A stretch of 34,301 nucleotides of DNA from Vibrio tasmaniensis 1F-187 (GTDB lineage: Bacteria; Pseudomonadota; Gammaproteobacteria; Enterobacterales; Vibrionaceae), in NCBI RefSeq assembly GCF_000272405.2, contig NZ_AJZM02000206.1, positions 1 through 34,301 on the forward strand. Direction: 5' to 3'. Both the position numbers and the translations under genes were made by a program. The number at the start of each line of letters is the position of its first letter. Positions within the stretch are counted from its first letter, which is position 1. Under the pieces are notes generated by a model. That model had not been told where the DNA came from. It saw only the letters and a program-made list of their open reading frames with translations, and did not search any database. Below, one piece after another: positions 16,830-26,516 of this stretch.

Positions 16830-18932
16830 CTAGGCATAATAACTAATTCCATCACGCTTTGACGTGACATTCAATTCAAGATTGCTGTTGCTATCAAGGT
16901 TTTCATCACCTTGACCATCATTTATACGGTTAGAGCCTGATTGTTGCTCGCCATTATTGTACCTGTCTTGCCCCTGACCAGTATTCTGTTGCTGAACTGA
17001 AGACTCAGCAAGCTGCATCCCTTGCTGAGCGAGCATCTCCCTCAAACGAGGTAAAGTTTGTTCAATAACCTCTCTCGCTTGTTGGCTACCGACAGTAAAG
17101 TGCACGTTCGCCACATCATTATTCATGGTCATGCGAATTTTCATCTGCCCCAACTCTGGTGGGTCAAGACGGATATCCAAGTTCTTAAGATTCTTAGACA
17201 TCATCATTTGGACTTTTTCCGCCACCTGGTCGTTCGCTAACTCTTTAGTGAGTTGCAAAGGAGCCTGTTGCGCCGCTTGAATTTCAGCTCGCGTAGGTGC
17301 TGAACCCACCGTAGCTGTACCTTGTGCGCCAGCGGCCGAGGCTATCTGCTGAGCAAAGGTCGAATCTTTAGAATCTTCTTTAGCACCGGCTTTGCCCAAA
17401 CCAGACAATGCCGCGGCACCTGCGCCCGCTTTAAGAAGCGCATCAGTAGAGCCTGCTTTTGTAGTGACTGGCGCTGCATTCATCGCGATCCCTTGCGCGG
17501 TTAAAGCTGGATCCAACGTTGCTTGCTGCTGAGGTGAAGCAACATTAGCTTGTTGAGCGGCTGCATGTGCATTGTTGGCGTGCAGCATTGCTGCCTTATC
17601 CGTAAGAGCATTGTTTGTTGATTGAGAAGCGGCCTGCGCTGACACTTGTTGTGCAGCCGTCGCTACAGCTGCTGTTGATGCCGCCGCAGCTAAAGCTTTA
17701 GTTTCGCTTGAATCCGTATTATCCCAATCAATAGCAGCGGGGTCACCAGACGCGCTGTTCACAGCCGGAGCTTGATTTAGCAAAGCCGTTGCTTGTTGTT
17801 GAACGTTAGTGAGCTGTTGATTCAACAGGTCTAAGTTAGAGGTCGCTTTAGCCAAAGCGGCTTGCTCATCAACCGTCAACTTAGCACCACTTTGTTGCTT
17901 CTTAAGCAAGCTATCGACAACAGACTGTTCTGATTCGATTTGTCCATTCAATTGTTTTAGTGCTTTGGTATGGGCATCAACCTGCTTGGCGAGTTCAATA
18001 TCCGCAGCTGAGATCGCTTGGCTCTGTTCGGCCACCGCGGCGCTAGCCGCATTCTTTTGACTCAGCTCTCGGTTCATACTGGCTTCAATTTGTTCTGGAG
18101 TGACGCCTTTATCCATCAACTGTCGGATTTCATCATCAGTCAGCTGAGACACACCCTTACCTCCGGTAAGAACAGCGATTTCAGAATCCACCTCAAGACT
18201 ATTCTCTTGGATTGCTGCATTCGTTTGTTGTCTCGCCTCATCCGTAACGGAGGCTACTGCAACTGAAGCACCGGAGATATTACCTTGGGCGTTATCTACC
18301 TGACCTTGCTGAGGCAAGCCTTTGCCGTTTGGCGCTTGATTTAGAGTTTTGTTTGCCTCATCCAATTGACCAAGCAATTTATTGCCTTCATTCATCGCTG
18401 CATTAGCTTGCGATGCTTGCGTAGAGCCATCTACAGCTGATGTACCCTGAGTTTGGGATTGAGCAACCTGTTCTTTAGAATCATTCGTCGTAACCTGCGC
18501 ATCTTTACCATCCGCCTTATCAGCGACAGTGCTATCAGTGCCCGAATTGGCTTTGAGCTTAGCCTCAGTTCCAGACACAGCCTCTGCAGATGTTTCCTCA
18601 GCAGCTTTCTCGCCTTCTACTTCTGAAGCTGCTTGCTTGCTTTGCGCTTCGCTTACTTCGTCAGTAGCCTTTGATTCAGCTGAATCACCTTTGTTCGCTT
18701 CGGCTGACGCTTCACCTTCGGTAGAGGCCTGTTTAGCATCAGGTTTCGCGGTGCTTTCTGTGTCTTTTGCTGCGACTTTACTGTCACTTTCTTCAAAGCC
18801 TAGTGCTTCTTTGAAAGACTCAAAGAAACCTTTAGAGTCTCCAGTTTCTTCTACCTTTGAAGAGGCAGAACCGGAGTCCAACAACGATGACGTTTTGTTG
18901 GTCGCTGAATTTGAGGAAAGACTAACATTCAT
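16830..18932 (-). CDS. fliK: FliK, flagellar hook-length control protein
   Basis: FliK of 700 residues, far longer than the ~400 of Salmonella. The N-terminal 550 residues are low-complexity, rich in Ala, Ser, Gln, Glu and Thr with almost no aromatics, as expected of an extended molecular ruler. The C-terminal switch domain (about 565-650) has LDIRLDPPELGQMKIRM and VIEQTLPRLREML, the FliK signature that binds FlhB. A Gln/Asn-rich tail follows. FliK measures the hook and triggers the FlhB specificity switch. It follows a 182-bp spacer with a candidate sigma-54 promoter, so it probably heads the fliK-flhB transcript. Confidence 0.93.
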   Translation of the reverse strand: MNVSLSSNSATNKTSSLLDSGSASSKVEETGDSKGFFESFKEALGFEESDSKVAAKDTESTAKPDAKQASTEGEASAEANKGDSAESKATDEVSEAQSKQAASEVEGEKAAEETSAEAVSGTEAKLKANSGTDSTVADKADGKDAQVTTNDSKEQVAQSQTQGTSAVDGSTQASQANAAMNEGNKLLGQLDEANKTLNQAPNGKGLPQQGQVDNAQGNISGASVAVASVTDEARQQTNAAIQENSLEVDSEIAVLTGGKGVSQLTDDEIRQLMDKGVTPEQIEASMNRELSQKNAASAAVAEQSQAISAADIELAKQVDAHTKALKQLNGQIESEQSVVDSLLKKQQSGAKLTVDEQAALAKATSNLDLLNQQLTNVQQQATALLNQAPAVNSASGDPAAIDWDNTDSSETKALAAAASTAAVATAAQQVSAQAASQSTNNALTDKAAMLHANNAHAAAQQANVASPQQQATLDPALTAQGIAMNAAPVTTKAGSTDALLKAGAGAAALSGLGKAGAKEDSKDSTFAQQIASAAGAQGTATVGSAPTRAEIQAAQQAPLQLTKELANDQVAEKVQMMMSKNLKNLDIRLDPPELGQMKIRMTMNNDVANVHFTVGSQQAREVIEQTLPRLREMLAQQGMQLAESSVQQQNTGQGQDRYNNGEQQSGSNRINDGQGDENLDSNSNLELNVTSKRDGISYYA

Positions 18933-19042
18933 ATATACAAGCTCTATCTACTAGCTTTGCTGCCTTGAATCAGACAACAAAAAGAAAGTCGGGTGCTTTT
19001 TATGCCTTTGGTGAGCATAACTCGCAATTTGATATAAAACAG

Positions 19043-19058
19043 AGCAAGAAACATGCCT
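19043..19058 (-). promoter_or_regulatory. Candidate sigma-54 promoter of fliK
   Basis: The minus strand reads AGGCATGTTTCTTGCT: GG and GC at exact -24/-12 spacing, but the first and sixth bases of TGGCAC differ. The predicted start near 19032 leaves a leader of about 100 bases before fliK. It is weaker than the fliE and flhA sites. Confidence 0.55.
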
Positions 19059-19114
19059 ATAAGTTTTAAGTCTGCCATCTGCAGAGCAACACTTGCGTCA
19101 TTCGTGAATTAGGT

Positions 19115-19552
19115 TCAAATCTTCTTTCGGCTATATAACAGAGTCGAGAACTCATCCATTTGCTTTTGCTCTCTTTGATCTTGCAGCTTTGCTTTTTCTT
19201 TCTGCTTTTTCTCCATCAACCATTCGTAGGATTTACGCTTTTTTCGTAACTCCATCCAATAGTTTTGGCAGTTATCGACCTGATTTTTAAAGTGGTGTTC
19301 CGCTTCTCTCTGCTTAGAGAGCGTTTCATCTAATTGCGTTAAGAAACGGTTTAAGTGACCATATTGGCTAGCCGTTAATCCGGCCTTACCTCGGTCAACA
19401 AGTTGCTGGCAGTAATCAAGTCGATATTTTTCAATCTGTTCGACCTGTTCGTAGTAACCCTGCAGCTCGACATTCGCTTGATTCAGCGCCAATACAGCTT
19501 GGTTCTCTTGGTCTTTCGCTTGATCGAGAAGAAATTCTAACGCGTTATCCAT
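19115..19552 (-). CDS. fliJ: FliJ, export apparatus stalk/chaperone-escort protein
   Basis: FliJ of 145 residues, nearly all charged coiled coil (heptad-like, rich in Gln, Glu, Lys), as in the family. FliJ inserts into the FliI hexamer like the gamma subunit of F1-ATPase and contacts FlhA. The ATG at 19552 has AAGG 6 bases upstream, and the gene follows fliI by 22 bases. Sequence conservation in this family is low, so position after fliI and the coiled-coil form carry much of the call. It ends the fliE-fliJ run. Confidence 0.93.
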   Translation of the reverse strand: MDNALEFLLDQAKDQENQAVLALNQANVELQGYYEQVEQIEKYRLDYCQQLVDRGKAGLTASQYGHLNRFLTQLDETLSKQREAEHHFKNQVDNCQNYWMELRKKRKSYEWLMEKKQKEKAKLQDQREQKQMDEFSTLLYSRKKI

Positions 19553-19574
19553 GATTGACCTTATTCAACACGAC

Positions 19575-20894
19575 CTAACCGCCTAACACATGCTTTAACA
19601 TGTTGACGCACATATCATAGGGAACCGTTTCTTTCATTTTCTGTTGTAAGTACTCGTCCAACCTCGGTTTCAAAGTGAAAGCACTGTCGATTGCAGGGTC
19701 TGTTCCCGGCTTGTAAGCACCAATCGAAACCAAATCTTGATTTTTCCGGCATATAGACAGCACTTGTCTAACGGCTTTCGACATCAAGACATGTTCTTCG
19801 GTGGTGATTTGAGGCATAACACGACTGACGGATTTCTCAACATCAATCGCGGGATAGTGACCAGCATCAGCCATCTCACGAGATAAAACAATGTGACCAT
19901 CAAGAATCGCTCGCGATGCATCGGCAATAGGGTCTTGTAAATCATCACCTTCTGTTAACACGGTAAAGAAAGCAGTGATAGAACCTTGTTCATCGTTACC
20001 ATTACCTGCTCGCTCCACCAGCGCAGGAAGCTTGGCAAACACAGACGGCGGATAGCCTTTGGTTGCTGGCGGCTCACCCACAGACAGAGCGATTTCACGC
20101 TGCGCCTGAGCGAAACGAGTCAATGAGTCCATCAGTAGTAGAACATCTAGACCTTGGTCTCGGAAATACTCGGCTACAGCCAGTGCGGTTTGACAGCCTT
20201 TTAAACGCATCAATGGAGACGAATCCGCAGGAGCGGCGACCACAACAGAACGCTTACGACCATCTTCGCCAAGGATCTCTTCAATAAATTCTTTTACTTC
20301 ACGTCCACGCTCACCAATCAATCCCACCACAACCACTTGTGCGGTTGTGCCACGAGTCATCATCCCAAGCGTGACCGACTTGCCTACACCGGAACCTGCA
20401 AACAGGCCGATACGCTGCCCTTTGCCCACCGTTAGTAAGCCATTAATCGCTTTTAAGCCAACATCAAGTGGCTCAGAGATAGGTTTACGAGCTAAAGGGT
20501 TGATTGGCTCAGCATTAAAGGAAGCGCGTTGCTCGGTATAGATTGGACCTAAACCGTCAAGCGGATTACCTACGCCATCGATAACACGACCAAGCAACTC
20601 CATTCCAACAGGGATACCGCTTTCTGATGTCATCGGTGTCACGCGAGCGCCCGGTAAGATCCCGGTAATTTGTTCACTGGGCATCAAAAACAGGTTATCG
20701 CCAGAAAAGCCAACCACTTCGGCTTCCATCTGACCAGACATGGTCTCTACTAAGCATAAGCTGCCAATTGGCGCTTTGCAGCCGGTCGCTTCAAGCGTTA
20801 GACCAACAACACGAACTAGTTTGCCTGATGCAATTGGTCGCGACTTTAGCCCCTCGACTTTGTATTGGCTAAGACGGTTCGCTAACTCAAGCAT
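19575..20894 (-). CDS. fliI: FliI, flagellar export ATPase
   Basis: FliI of 439 residues, homologous to F1-ATPase beta. It has the Walker A AGSGVGKS (166-173), the following [13 protein letters not shown] (191-203), a Walker B with [19 protein letters not shown], and the C-terminal [12 protein letters not shown] segment typical of flagellar and type III ATPases. The hexamer unfolds or releases substrates below the gate. Its ATG shares one base with the fliH stop codon (TAATG). FliH and FliJ, its regulator and stalk, flank it. Confidence 0.97.
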   Translation of the reverse strand: MLELANRLSQYKVEGLKSRPIASGKLVRVVGLTLEATGCKAPIGSLCLVETMSGQMEAEVVGFSGDNLFLMPSEQITGILPGARVTPMTSESGIPVGMELLGRVIDGVGNPLDGLGPIYTEQRASFNAEPINPLARKPISEPLDVGLKAINGLLTVGKGQRIGLFAGSGVGKSVTLGMMTRGTTAQVVVVGLIGERGREVKEFIEEILGEDGRKRSVVVAAPADSSPLMRLKGCQTALAVAEYFRDQGLDVLLLMDSLTRFAQAQREIALSVGEPPATKGYPPSVFAKLPALVERAGNGNDEQGSITAFFTVLTEGDDLQDPIADASRAILDGHIVLSREMADAGHYPAIDVEKSVSRVMPQITTEEHVLMSKAVRQVLSICRKNQDLVSIGAYKPGTDPAIDSAFTLKPRLDEYLQQKMKETVPYDMCVNMLKHVLGG

Positions 20895-21694
20895 TACTCA
20901 TAACCTTGATGACGATTTACACCACAGAAGCTTTGAATGACGTTCTTCACGCGCTCTTCCATGCGGTAGTTAACACTCGATTCACCCGCTTCAATTTGTA
21001 CGTCGCCGCGATTAAGTGCAGGCTCTGATACCAACGTCCAATTACGAGAGTCCAATTCCGTTTCGCCATACGCTGAGCGTATTATTGCAACGTCTTCAGG
21101 GTTTAGCTTCAATGTGATCGCGTGACCTGAGATTGGCAATGACTCTACCGATTCTTTCACGGTATCTAGTATGATTTGTGGGTTGGTTTGCACTTCAACA
21201 TGAACCACTTCTTTGACCATAGTCAGCACCATGTCCACCAGTTGCTTCTCTACCTGAGCATTCATCAGCTCTAATGGCTGAGCGAACTGGTTGGCTAGCC
21301 CCATAAAGATGGCGACTTGCTGCTGAATGTACTCTTGACCAGCAGTAACGCCTTCAAGTTTGCCGGCTTCGTTACCCTCTTCGTGACCTGCGGCAAACCC
21401 TTCTTCTTTGCCTTTTTCGTAGCCCTGTTTAAAGCCAGCCTCTTGTCCTTGATGAAGCCCTTCCTGATAAGCGCCTTGCTTGATCAGTTCGATTTGGTCT
21501 TCAGTTAGAACCAGCTCTTCGTCTTCAATGGCTTCTTCAACCGTTGGCATCCAGCCAGGATCGTAGTTAAAAGCCGTTTCTTTGGCTTGTTTGTTCACAT
21601 CAGAGGTATAGTCAGGCAGCCCCCATTTCTGAGGTTGGGCAACCGTATTATCTTCTTCAGGGCGAAGGAAGCCACGTTTTCTATCACCTGACAT
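20894..21694 (-). CDS. fliH: FliH, negative regulator/anchor of FliI
   Basis: FliH of 266 residues. After an acidic N-terminus the helical segment has eleven glycines exactly four residues apart (positions 79 to 119: EG, QG, AG, QG, KG, EG and so on), the AxxxG/GxxxG ladder known from FliH. The C-terminal half (about 130-260) is the V-ATPase-E-like domain binding FliI. FliH dimers tether FliI to FliN at the C-ring. A terminator-like hairpin lies between fliG and fliH (126-bp gap), so fliH may be expressed at a lower level than fliEFG. Confidence 0.95.
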   Translation of the reverse strand: MSGDRKRGFLRPEEDNTVAQPQKWGLPDYTSDVNKQAKETAFNYDPGWMPTVEEAIEDEELVLTEDQIELIKQGAYQEGLHQGQEAGFKQGYEKGKEEGFAAGHEEGNEAGKLEGVTAGQEYIQQQVAIFMGLANQFAQPLELMNAQVEKQLVDMVLTMVKEVVHVEVQTNPQIILDTVKESVESLPISGHAITLKLNPEDVAIIRSAYGETELDSRNWTLVSEPALNRGDVQIEAGESSVNYRMEERVKNVIQSFCGVNRHQGYE

Positions 21695-21777
21695 ATCAGT
21701 ACCTATCTATGAGTTCGTCCAACTGCGTTGTAGATTCAAGCAATTACACGGTAGTTAATCTGTGGTTTGAAGTTGGA

Positions 21778-21805
21778 TAAAGAAAAGCCCCAACAATGTG
21801 GGGCT
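21778..21805 (-). terminator. Terminator-like hairpin between fliG and fliH
   Basis: On the minus strand a GC-rich stem AGCCCCA/TGGGGCT (arms 21799-21805 and 21786-21792, 6-base loop) is followed at once by TTTTCTTT. This has the form of an intrinsic terminator, 16 bases after the fliG stop codon and inside the presumed fliE-fliJ operon. Partial readthrough is the likely outcome; I found no clear promoter for fliH. Confidence 0.8.
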
Positions 21806-21820
21806 CTTGAGGTTTCTGTA

Positions 21821-22879
21821 TTAAAGGAACTCGTCGGCGCCACCAGACAGCATAATCTCGCCACTGTCTGCCATCTTCCTCGCAATACCCAAGATCTCTT
21901 TCTGAGCCGCTTCTACATCAGAGACTTTAACTGGCGGCATCGCCTCAATATCGTCTCTCATCATATCAGCTGCACGCGTAGACATGTTCTTGAAGATCTT
22001 CTCACGTAGGCTTTCATCAGCACCTTTAAGCGCTTTCTGTAGAACGTCTTGTGGGACATCACGCAGCAATCGCTGAACACCTTGGTCATCAACTTCAATA
22101 AGGTTTTCAAAGACAAACATAAGATCTTGGATCTGTGTTGCCATGTCTTCGTCTTGATCTCGAATTTGCCCCATCAAGATGCCTTCTACATTATTGTCCA
22201 TGTAGTTCATGATCTCAGCAGCGGCTTTCAGGCCACCAATTTTGGCAGCTTGAGCACCCGCTTGACCCGCAAACTGTTTCTCCATGATTTCATTCAATTC
22301 AGCGAGAGCTGAAGGTTGAACTTCTTCAAGGTTAGCAATACGCATCATCAAATCAAGACGAACACGCTCAGGGAATTGAGACAAGATCTCAGCAGACTGA
22401 TCCGATTCCAAGTAAGACAGTACGATCGTTTGAATCTGTGGGTGCTCGTTGATAATGATGCTTGCCACCTGACGAGGGTCCATCCACTTAAGAGAATCCA
22501 AACCTTTAGAACCAGTACCTAAAAGGATCTGATCAACAAGGTTATTCGCCTTATCTTCACCTAGAGCAGCCACCAACGCATTACGCATGAAGTCTTCACT
22601 GCCCATACCGATGTTGGTGTACTTCTGAATATCATCTAAAAAAGCGCGGTGCACAGCACCTACTTTTTCTTGAGACCAATCCGTTGAACGAGCCATTGCA
22701 CTACCAACACGCTGAACCTGTTTAGGTTCCAGGTGGCGAATGATACCCGCAGCATCTTCTTCACTTAAACTTAGCAACAAGATCGCAGCGCGCTCTTCGC
22801 CTGAGATAGACTCGATATCGACACTTGCGACATCAAGCTCACCACCTTCTGCTTGTTGTGGAACAATTTCGTTAGCCAT
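21821..22879 (-). CDS. fliG: FliG, flagellar rotor switch protein
   Basis: FliG of 352 residues. The N-domain binds the FliF tail, the middle domain has the EHPQ motif (in NEHPQIQT) that contacts FliM, and the C-domain has charged torque helices (AADMMRDDIEAMPPVKVSDVE) that meet the PomA stator. The start overlaps the fliF stop by 8 bases, so translation is probably coupled. The protein is slightly longer than E. coli FliG at its N-terminus, as usual in Vibrio. Confidence 0.97.
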   Translation of the reverse strand: MANEIVPQQAEGGELDVASVDIESISGEERAAILLLSLSEEDAAGIIRHLEPKQVQRVGSAMARSTDWSQEKVGAVHRAFLDDIQKYTNIGMGSEDFMRNALVAALGEDKANNLVDQILLGTGSKGLDSLKWMDPRQVASIIINEHPQIQTIVLSYLESDQSAEILSQFPERVRLDLMMRIANLEEVQPSALAELNEIMEKQFAGQAGAQAAKIGGLKAAAEIMNYMDNNVEGILMGQIRDQDEDMATQIQDLMFVFENLIEVDDQGVQRLLRDVPQDVLQKALKGADESLREKIFKNMSTRAADMMRDDIEAMPPVKVSDVEAAQKEILGIARKMADSGEIMLSGGADEFL

Positions 22880-24614
22880 CTGCCACCCAATTCTTAACTA
22901 CTTGAGCTGCTAGCTCTGGTTCATTCGCTACAAGTGCACGTACTGCTTTCAGTACGTCCTCATCTTTGTGAAGGTTAGGTAGGTCGATACTTGAACCAAA
23001 TTCAAATAACTCACCACCTTCAATATCACCACCAATTAAACTGGTTTCGCCGTCAGCACCAATTGGCATGCCATCGGGGCCGTACATTTGATCGTCATCG
23101 TCTGCTGCTGGGTTAAGCAGTTTTTTCATTGCAGGGCGAACCAGCACCAATACGACAACAATAATAACCAACGCACTCGCAAACCAACGAACCCAATCAT
23201 TAAAGTGTTGATGCTCCCAAATTGGTACGTCAGCAACAATATCCGTTACTTGAGGTGCAAATTGCATGCTTAAAACATTGAGTAAATCACCGCGGTTTTC
23301 ATCAAAACCCACAGTGCCAATCAATACCTGACGTATCGCGTTAATTTCGCTTGCTGGAATTGGGGTGTGAACCACTTCTCCCGTATCAGGGTTCAATGAT
23401 TGGCGATCTTTGATTGCAACAGATACGGTCTGACGATTAACCGTGCCGCTCTGTTTTCGCTCATGACTAATGGTAGTATCCAGCTCAAAGTTGCGGGTCG
23501 CTTCTTTGTGAACCGAACCTTGCCCCATCATCGTACCATCTTTCATCTGAGCCACATCCTGAGGAATCGAAGCATCAGCAGGAGGCTGGTTACTCAAAGC
23601 CCCTGGAATACCAGCCACAACGTTGCCGTTATTATAGTCTTCTAATGTGTATTCACTTCGGGTTGCTGGAGTATTCGGATCAAAACGCTTTCTTGTTTGT
23701 TCCACAGCACTAAAGTCGAGTTGAATATCAACCTGAGCCGTGTAGTTACCAAACCCAAGAATCGGAATCAAAATAGAGTCAATTTTTTCACGTAGCGCTT
23801 GCTCTTGATTACGCTCTAACTCGTGCTCTTTTCGGCGTGCCGCTGACATCGGATCCTGAGAGCCAGAGCTCAAAAGTCGGCCATGCTGATCGGTCACCGT
23901 AATTCGCGAAGTTTTCATCCCCGGAACGGCACTGGCCACCATGTCCACAACAGAATCAACTTCTTGCTGCTTGAGGTTCGTCCCCGTTTTAAGTGTCAGG
24001 AATACTGAGGCAGAGGCTTCTTGATTGTGACGAACAAAGACACTTTGCTTAGGTAAGGCAAGTAAAACTTGAGCTTTACGTACCTGCTTCATCTGTTCAA
24101 TAGCTTTAGCAAGCTGTCTTTCACGGCTTAATTTAAGACGCTCTTTCTCTAAACGTTGTGATACTCCGAAACCCATGTCTTGCATGAGGATATCATCACC
24201 GGTGTTTCGCTCTTGGTTCAAACCCGCTCGAACCATATTTAGCTTTAATGAGTTATATTCACTCGCTGGTACCGAGATGGTATTCCCTTCAAGAGAGTAC
24301 TCAATCTTCTGCGTATCCAAATAATCAAGAACCGGGATCAACTCTTCTGTTTCGTAAGCCCCTAATGGACGCATTTCTGGCTCTTTCACCCAGAAAAACA
24401 GCATTACAATAAGCGCTACACAGATCGAGATAGAAAGAACTAAGACGACTTGACGAAGCAAATCGAGATCACCGACGGCCATATCGAACTTAGATGAACT
24501 GCGCTCACCTAAATCGGTATTTTGCCCTTCTCCATCTAGATCAGAACTTGCAATAAGTGCGTGGTCGTTGCTATCGCTTACGGTTAAATCTGTTGTTTGA
24601 CTGTTATCTGCCAC
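22872..24614 (-). CDS. fliF: FliF, MS-ring protein
   Basis: FliF of 580 residues with a GTG start (MADNSQTTD). Transmembrane helix 1 is about 56-76, followed by periplasmic ring-building domains (VRAGLNQERNTGDDILMQDMGFG and further) and a second helix near 470-490. The acidic C-terminal tail, ending ELAAQVVKNWVADG, binds FliG. The MS ring is the first structure assembled and is placed at the pole by FlhF. It follows fliE by 15 bases. Confidence 0.97.
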   Translation of the reverse strand: MADNSQTTDLTVSDSNDHALIASSDLDGEGQNTDLGERSSSKFDMAVGDLDLLRQVVLVLSISICVALIVMLFFWVKEPEMRPLGAYETEELIPVLDYLDTQKIEYSLEGNTISVPASEYNSLKLNMVRAGLNQERNTGDDILMQDMGFGVSQRLEKERLKLSRERQLAKAIEQMKQVRKAQVLLALPKQSVFVRHNQEASASVFLTLKTGTNLKQQEVDSVVDMVASAVPGMKTSRITVTDQHGRLLSSGSQDPMSAARRKEHELERNQEQALREKIDSILIPILGFGNYTAQVDIQLDFSAVEQTRKRFDPNTPATRSEYTLEDYNNGNVVAGIPGALSNQPPADASIPQDVAQMKDGTMMGQGSVHKEATRNFELDTTISHERKQSGTVNRQTVSVAIKDRQSLNPDTGEVVHTPIPASEINAIRQVLIGTVGFDENRGDLLNVLSMQFAPQVTDIVADVPIWEHQHFNDWVRWFASALVIIVVVLVLVRPAMKKLLNPAADDDDQMYGPDGMPIGADGETSLIGGDIEGGELFEFGSSIDLPNLHKDEDVLKAVRALVANEPELAAQVVKNWVADG

Positions 24615-24629
24615 TATTTACTACCCAAC

Positions 24630-24941
24630 TTATACCGGCATGTTCATCAGCTCTTTGTACGATTCGACCAATTTATTTCTAATTTGGATCGTCGCTTCAA
24701 AAGCCACACTAGATTTATTACGAGCAATCATCACGTCAGATAAAGACACGCTTTGATCGCCACTGTCAAAACGAGTTTGAAGATTACCAGAGGTCTTTTG
24801 TAATGAGTTCACATTATTGATGGCATTAGTCAGCATGTTGCCAAAATCTGCACCAACCGCTTGGCCCGTTGCAGCAGGACGCGTGCTGGCAGCTTCAACC
24901 ATCATTGCCTGCATTTCGCCTTGTAAACCATCTATTCTCAT
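24630..24941 (-). CDS. fliE: FliE, MS ring-rod junction protein
   Basis: FliE of 103 residues, the usual size, with NAINNVNSLQKTSGNLQTRF and the C-terminal family block SLSDVMIARNKSSVAFEATIQIRNKLVESYKELMNMPV. It joins the MS ring to the rod and is the first axial export substrate. GAGG lies 6 bases before the ATG at 24941. It heads the fliE-fliJ operon behind a near-perfect sigma-54 promoter. Confidence 0.96.
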   Translation of the reverse strand: MRIDGLQGEMQAMMVEAASTRPAATGQAVGADFGNMLTNAINNVNSLQKTSGNLQTRFDSGDQSVSLSDVMIARNKSSVAFEATIQIRNKLVESYKELMNMPV

Positions 24942-24995
24942 TTACTACCTCAGGAGTCAAAATTATGACTATCTATTTAGCTGTATTATTGACAG

Positions 24996-25011
24996 AGCAA
25001 TTAACGTGCCA
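24996..25011 (-). promoter_or_regulatory. Sigma-54 promoter of the fliE operon
   Basis: The minus strand reads TGGCACGTTAATTGCT, a full match to the sigma-54 consensus TGGCACG-N4-TTGCW. Transcription would start near 24985, 44 bases before fliE. In V. cholerae this operon depends on FlrA and sigma-54. Confidence 0.9.
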
Positions 25012-25021
25012 TGCATCAATT

Positions 25022-25058
25022 TGACTAGCTATCGTAATACACTAGTCAGAAAGCTGAC
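25022..25058. promoter_or_regulatory. Inverted repeats upstream of the fliE sigma-54 promoter
   Basis: TGACTAG (25022-25028) is repeated in inverted form as CTAGTCA (25042-25048), and GTCAG-AAAG-CTGAC (25045-25058) forms a second, overlapping dyad. All lie 11-47 bases upstream of the -24 element, where an enhancer-binding protein such as FlrA could act. No published site was matched. Confidence 0.35.
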
Positions 25059-25073
25059 ACTACTAATTTATGT

Positions 25074-26483
25074 TCAATTTGGAATGTCTATTCCAGCATC
25101 ACGCATTTTCGCTAATTTATAACGCAATGTACGAGGGCTAATGCCTAGCTTTTCAGCCATATCTTTACGTCGACCATGACAAGCAATCAATGTTTCGAGA
25201 ATGATCGCATACTCTTGATCTCTAAGTTCATTTCCAAGCCCTTCGCTGCCTGCCACGACTTTATTGATAGGATTCGCTTCAGCAATCGGCTTAATTTCTG
25301 GCGCTGCAACACTGTTCCCTTCAACGATCTGTTGTAGTCCAGTTGCGTCTTGCCAATCCACACCTTCAAGTAAAATATGTTCGCCTGAAATATTTTCTTG
25401 CTCACTCAAAATTAGAGCGCGCTGCACGACATTATCCAGCTCACGTACATTTCCCGGCCACGGATAATTGACGAGTTTACTAATGGCTTGCTCAGACAGA
25501 ACAGGAACAGGCATTCCAAGCTTGGTACAATGACGTTCCACCAAATGCTTCGCAAGCGGCTCAATATCACCTTTACGTTCACACAGTGCTGGCCAAGTAA
25601 TTGGAAATACATTCAGTCGGTAGTATAAATCTTCACGGAAATTCCCTTCAGAAACATACTGTTTTAGGTCGCGGTTACTGGTTGCTAGAACACGGACATC
25701 CAATTTGATGCTCTTGCGGCTACCAAGACGTTCAACTTCGCGCTCTTGCAACACTCGCAGCAATTTCGCTTGTAGGCTGAGATCCATTTCGCTGATCTCA
25801 TCCAACAAAATAGTACCGCCTTGAGCTTGCTCAAATTTACCCGGACAAGCTTGAATCGCCCCGGTGAACGCACCTTTATCGTAGCCAAACAGTGTTGCTT
25901 CCAACATGTTATCTGGAATCGCGGCACAGTTAATCGCAACAAAAGGACCGTCTTTACGGCTCGAGGCGTTATGAATATAGCGAGACATGACCTCTTTACC
26001 AGAGCCACTTGGCCCTAGCACCATCACGTTGGCATCGGTTTTAGCCACTTTGTCAGCCAGCATCATTAGTTTGATACTTTTCTCATCGGCAACGATAGCA
26101 TCGCCATTGTCATCCGACTTTACGGGAGCGTAACGGCTCACCATGTTTAACAGCACTTCTGGAGCAAATGGCTTTGCCATGTAATCGATAGCGCCTTCTT
26201 TCATTGCCGCGACCGCATCTTCAATATTGGCATAGGCCGTCATCAATAGAACCGGAAGATTTGGCCAATGCTGCTTGATGTTTCTTAGCAATGCTAAACC
26301 GCCCATACCGGCCATCTGTACATCAGAGACCACGATATCAACAGAGTTTGATTTCAATTTTACCAGAGCATCTTCCGCACAATCCGCTTCCAGCCATTCA
26401 TAACCAGCAAGCGCGAGTGTATCGACAAGGGCTTCGCGTAGACCTTCATCATCTTCGACGATTAACACTTTGCTTTGAGCCAT
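25074..26483 (-). CDS. flrC: FlrC, sigma-54-dependent response regulator for middle flagellar genes
   Basis: FlrC of 469 residues, NtrC family. The receiver domain has phospho-acceptor Asp54 (VSDVQM) and Lys104. The AAA+ domain has Walker A GPSGSGKE (157-164, not the usual GESGTGKE), GAFTGA (204-209) for sigma-54 contact, and Walker B ILLDEISEMD. A Fis-type helix-turn-helix ends the protein (RRKDMAEKLGISPRTLRYKLAKM). FlrB phosphorylates it; FlrC then activates hook-basal-body genes. It follows flrB by 33 bases and is followed by the fliE promoter. Confidence 0.97.
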   Translation of the reverse strand: MAQSKVLIVEDDEGLREALVDTLALAGYEWLEADCAEDALVKLKSNSVDIVVSDVQMAGMGGLALLRNIKQHWPNLPVLLMTAYANIEDAVAAMKEGAIDYMAKPFAPEVLLNMVSRYAPVKSDDNGDAIVADEKSIKLMMLADKVAKTDANVMVLGPSGSGKEVMSRYIHNASSRKDGPFVAINCAAIPDNMLEATLFGYDKGAFTGAIQACPGKFEQAQGGTILLDEISEMDLSLQAKLLRVLQEREVERLGSRKSIKLDVRVLATSNRDLKQYVSEGNFREDLYYRLNVFPITWPALCERKGDIEPLAKHLVERHCTKLGMPVPVLSEQAISKLVNYPWPGNVRELDNVVQRALILSEQENISGEHILLEGVDWQDATGLQQIVEGNSVAAPEIKPIAEANPINKVVAGSEGLGNELRDQEYAIILETLIACHGRRKDMAEKLGISPRTLRYKLAKMRDAGIDIPN

Positions 26484-26516
26484 AGGATTCTCCAGTGTAA
26501 ATTCAGTTAAAACTTA

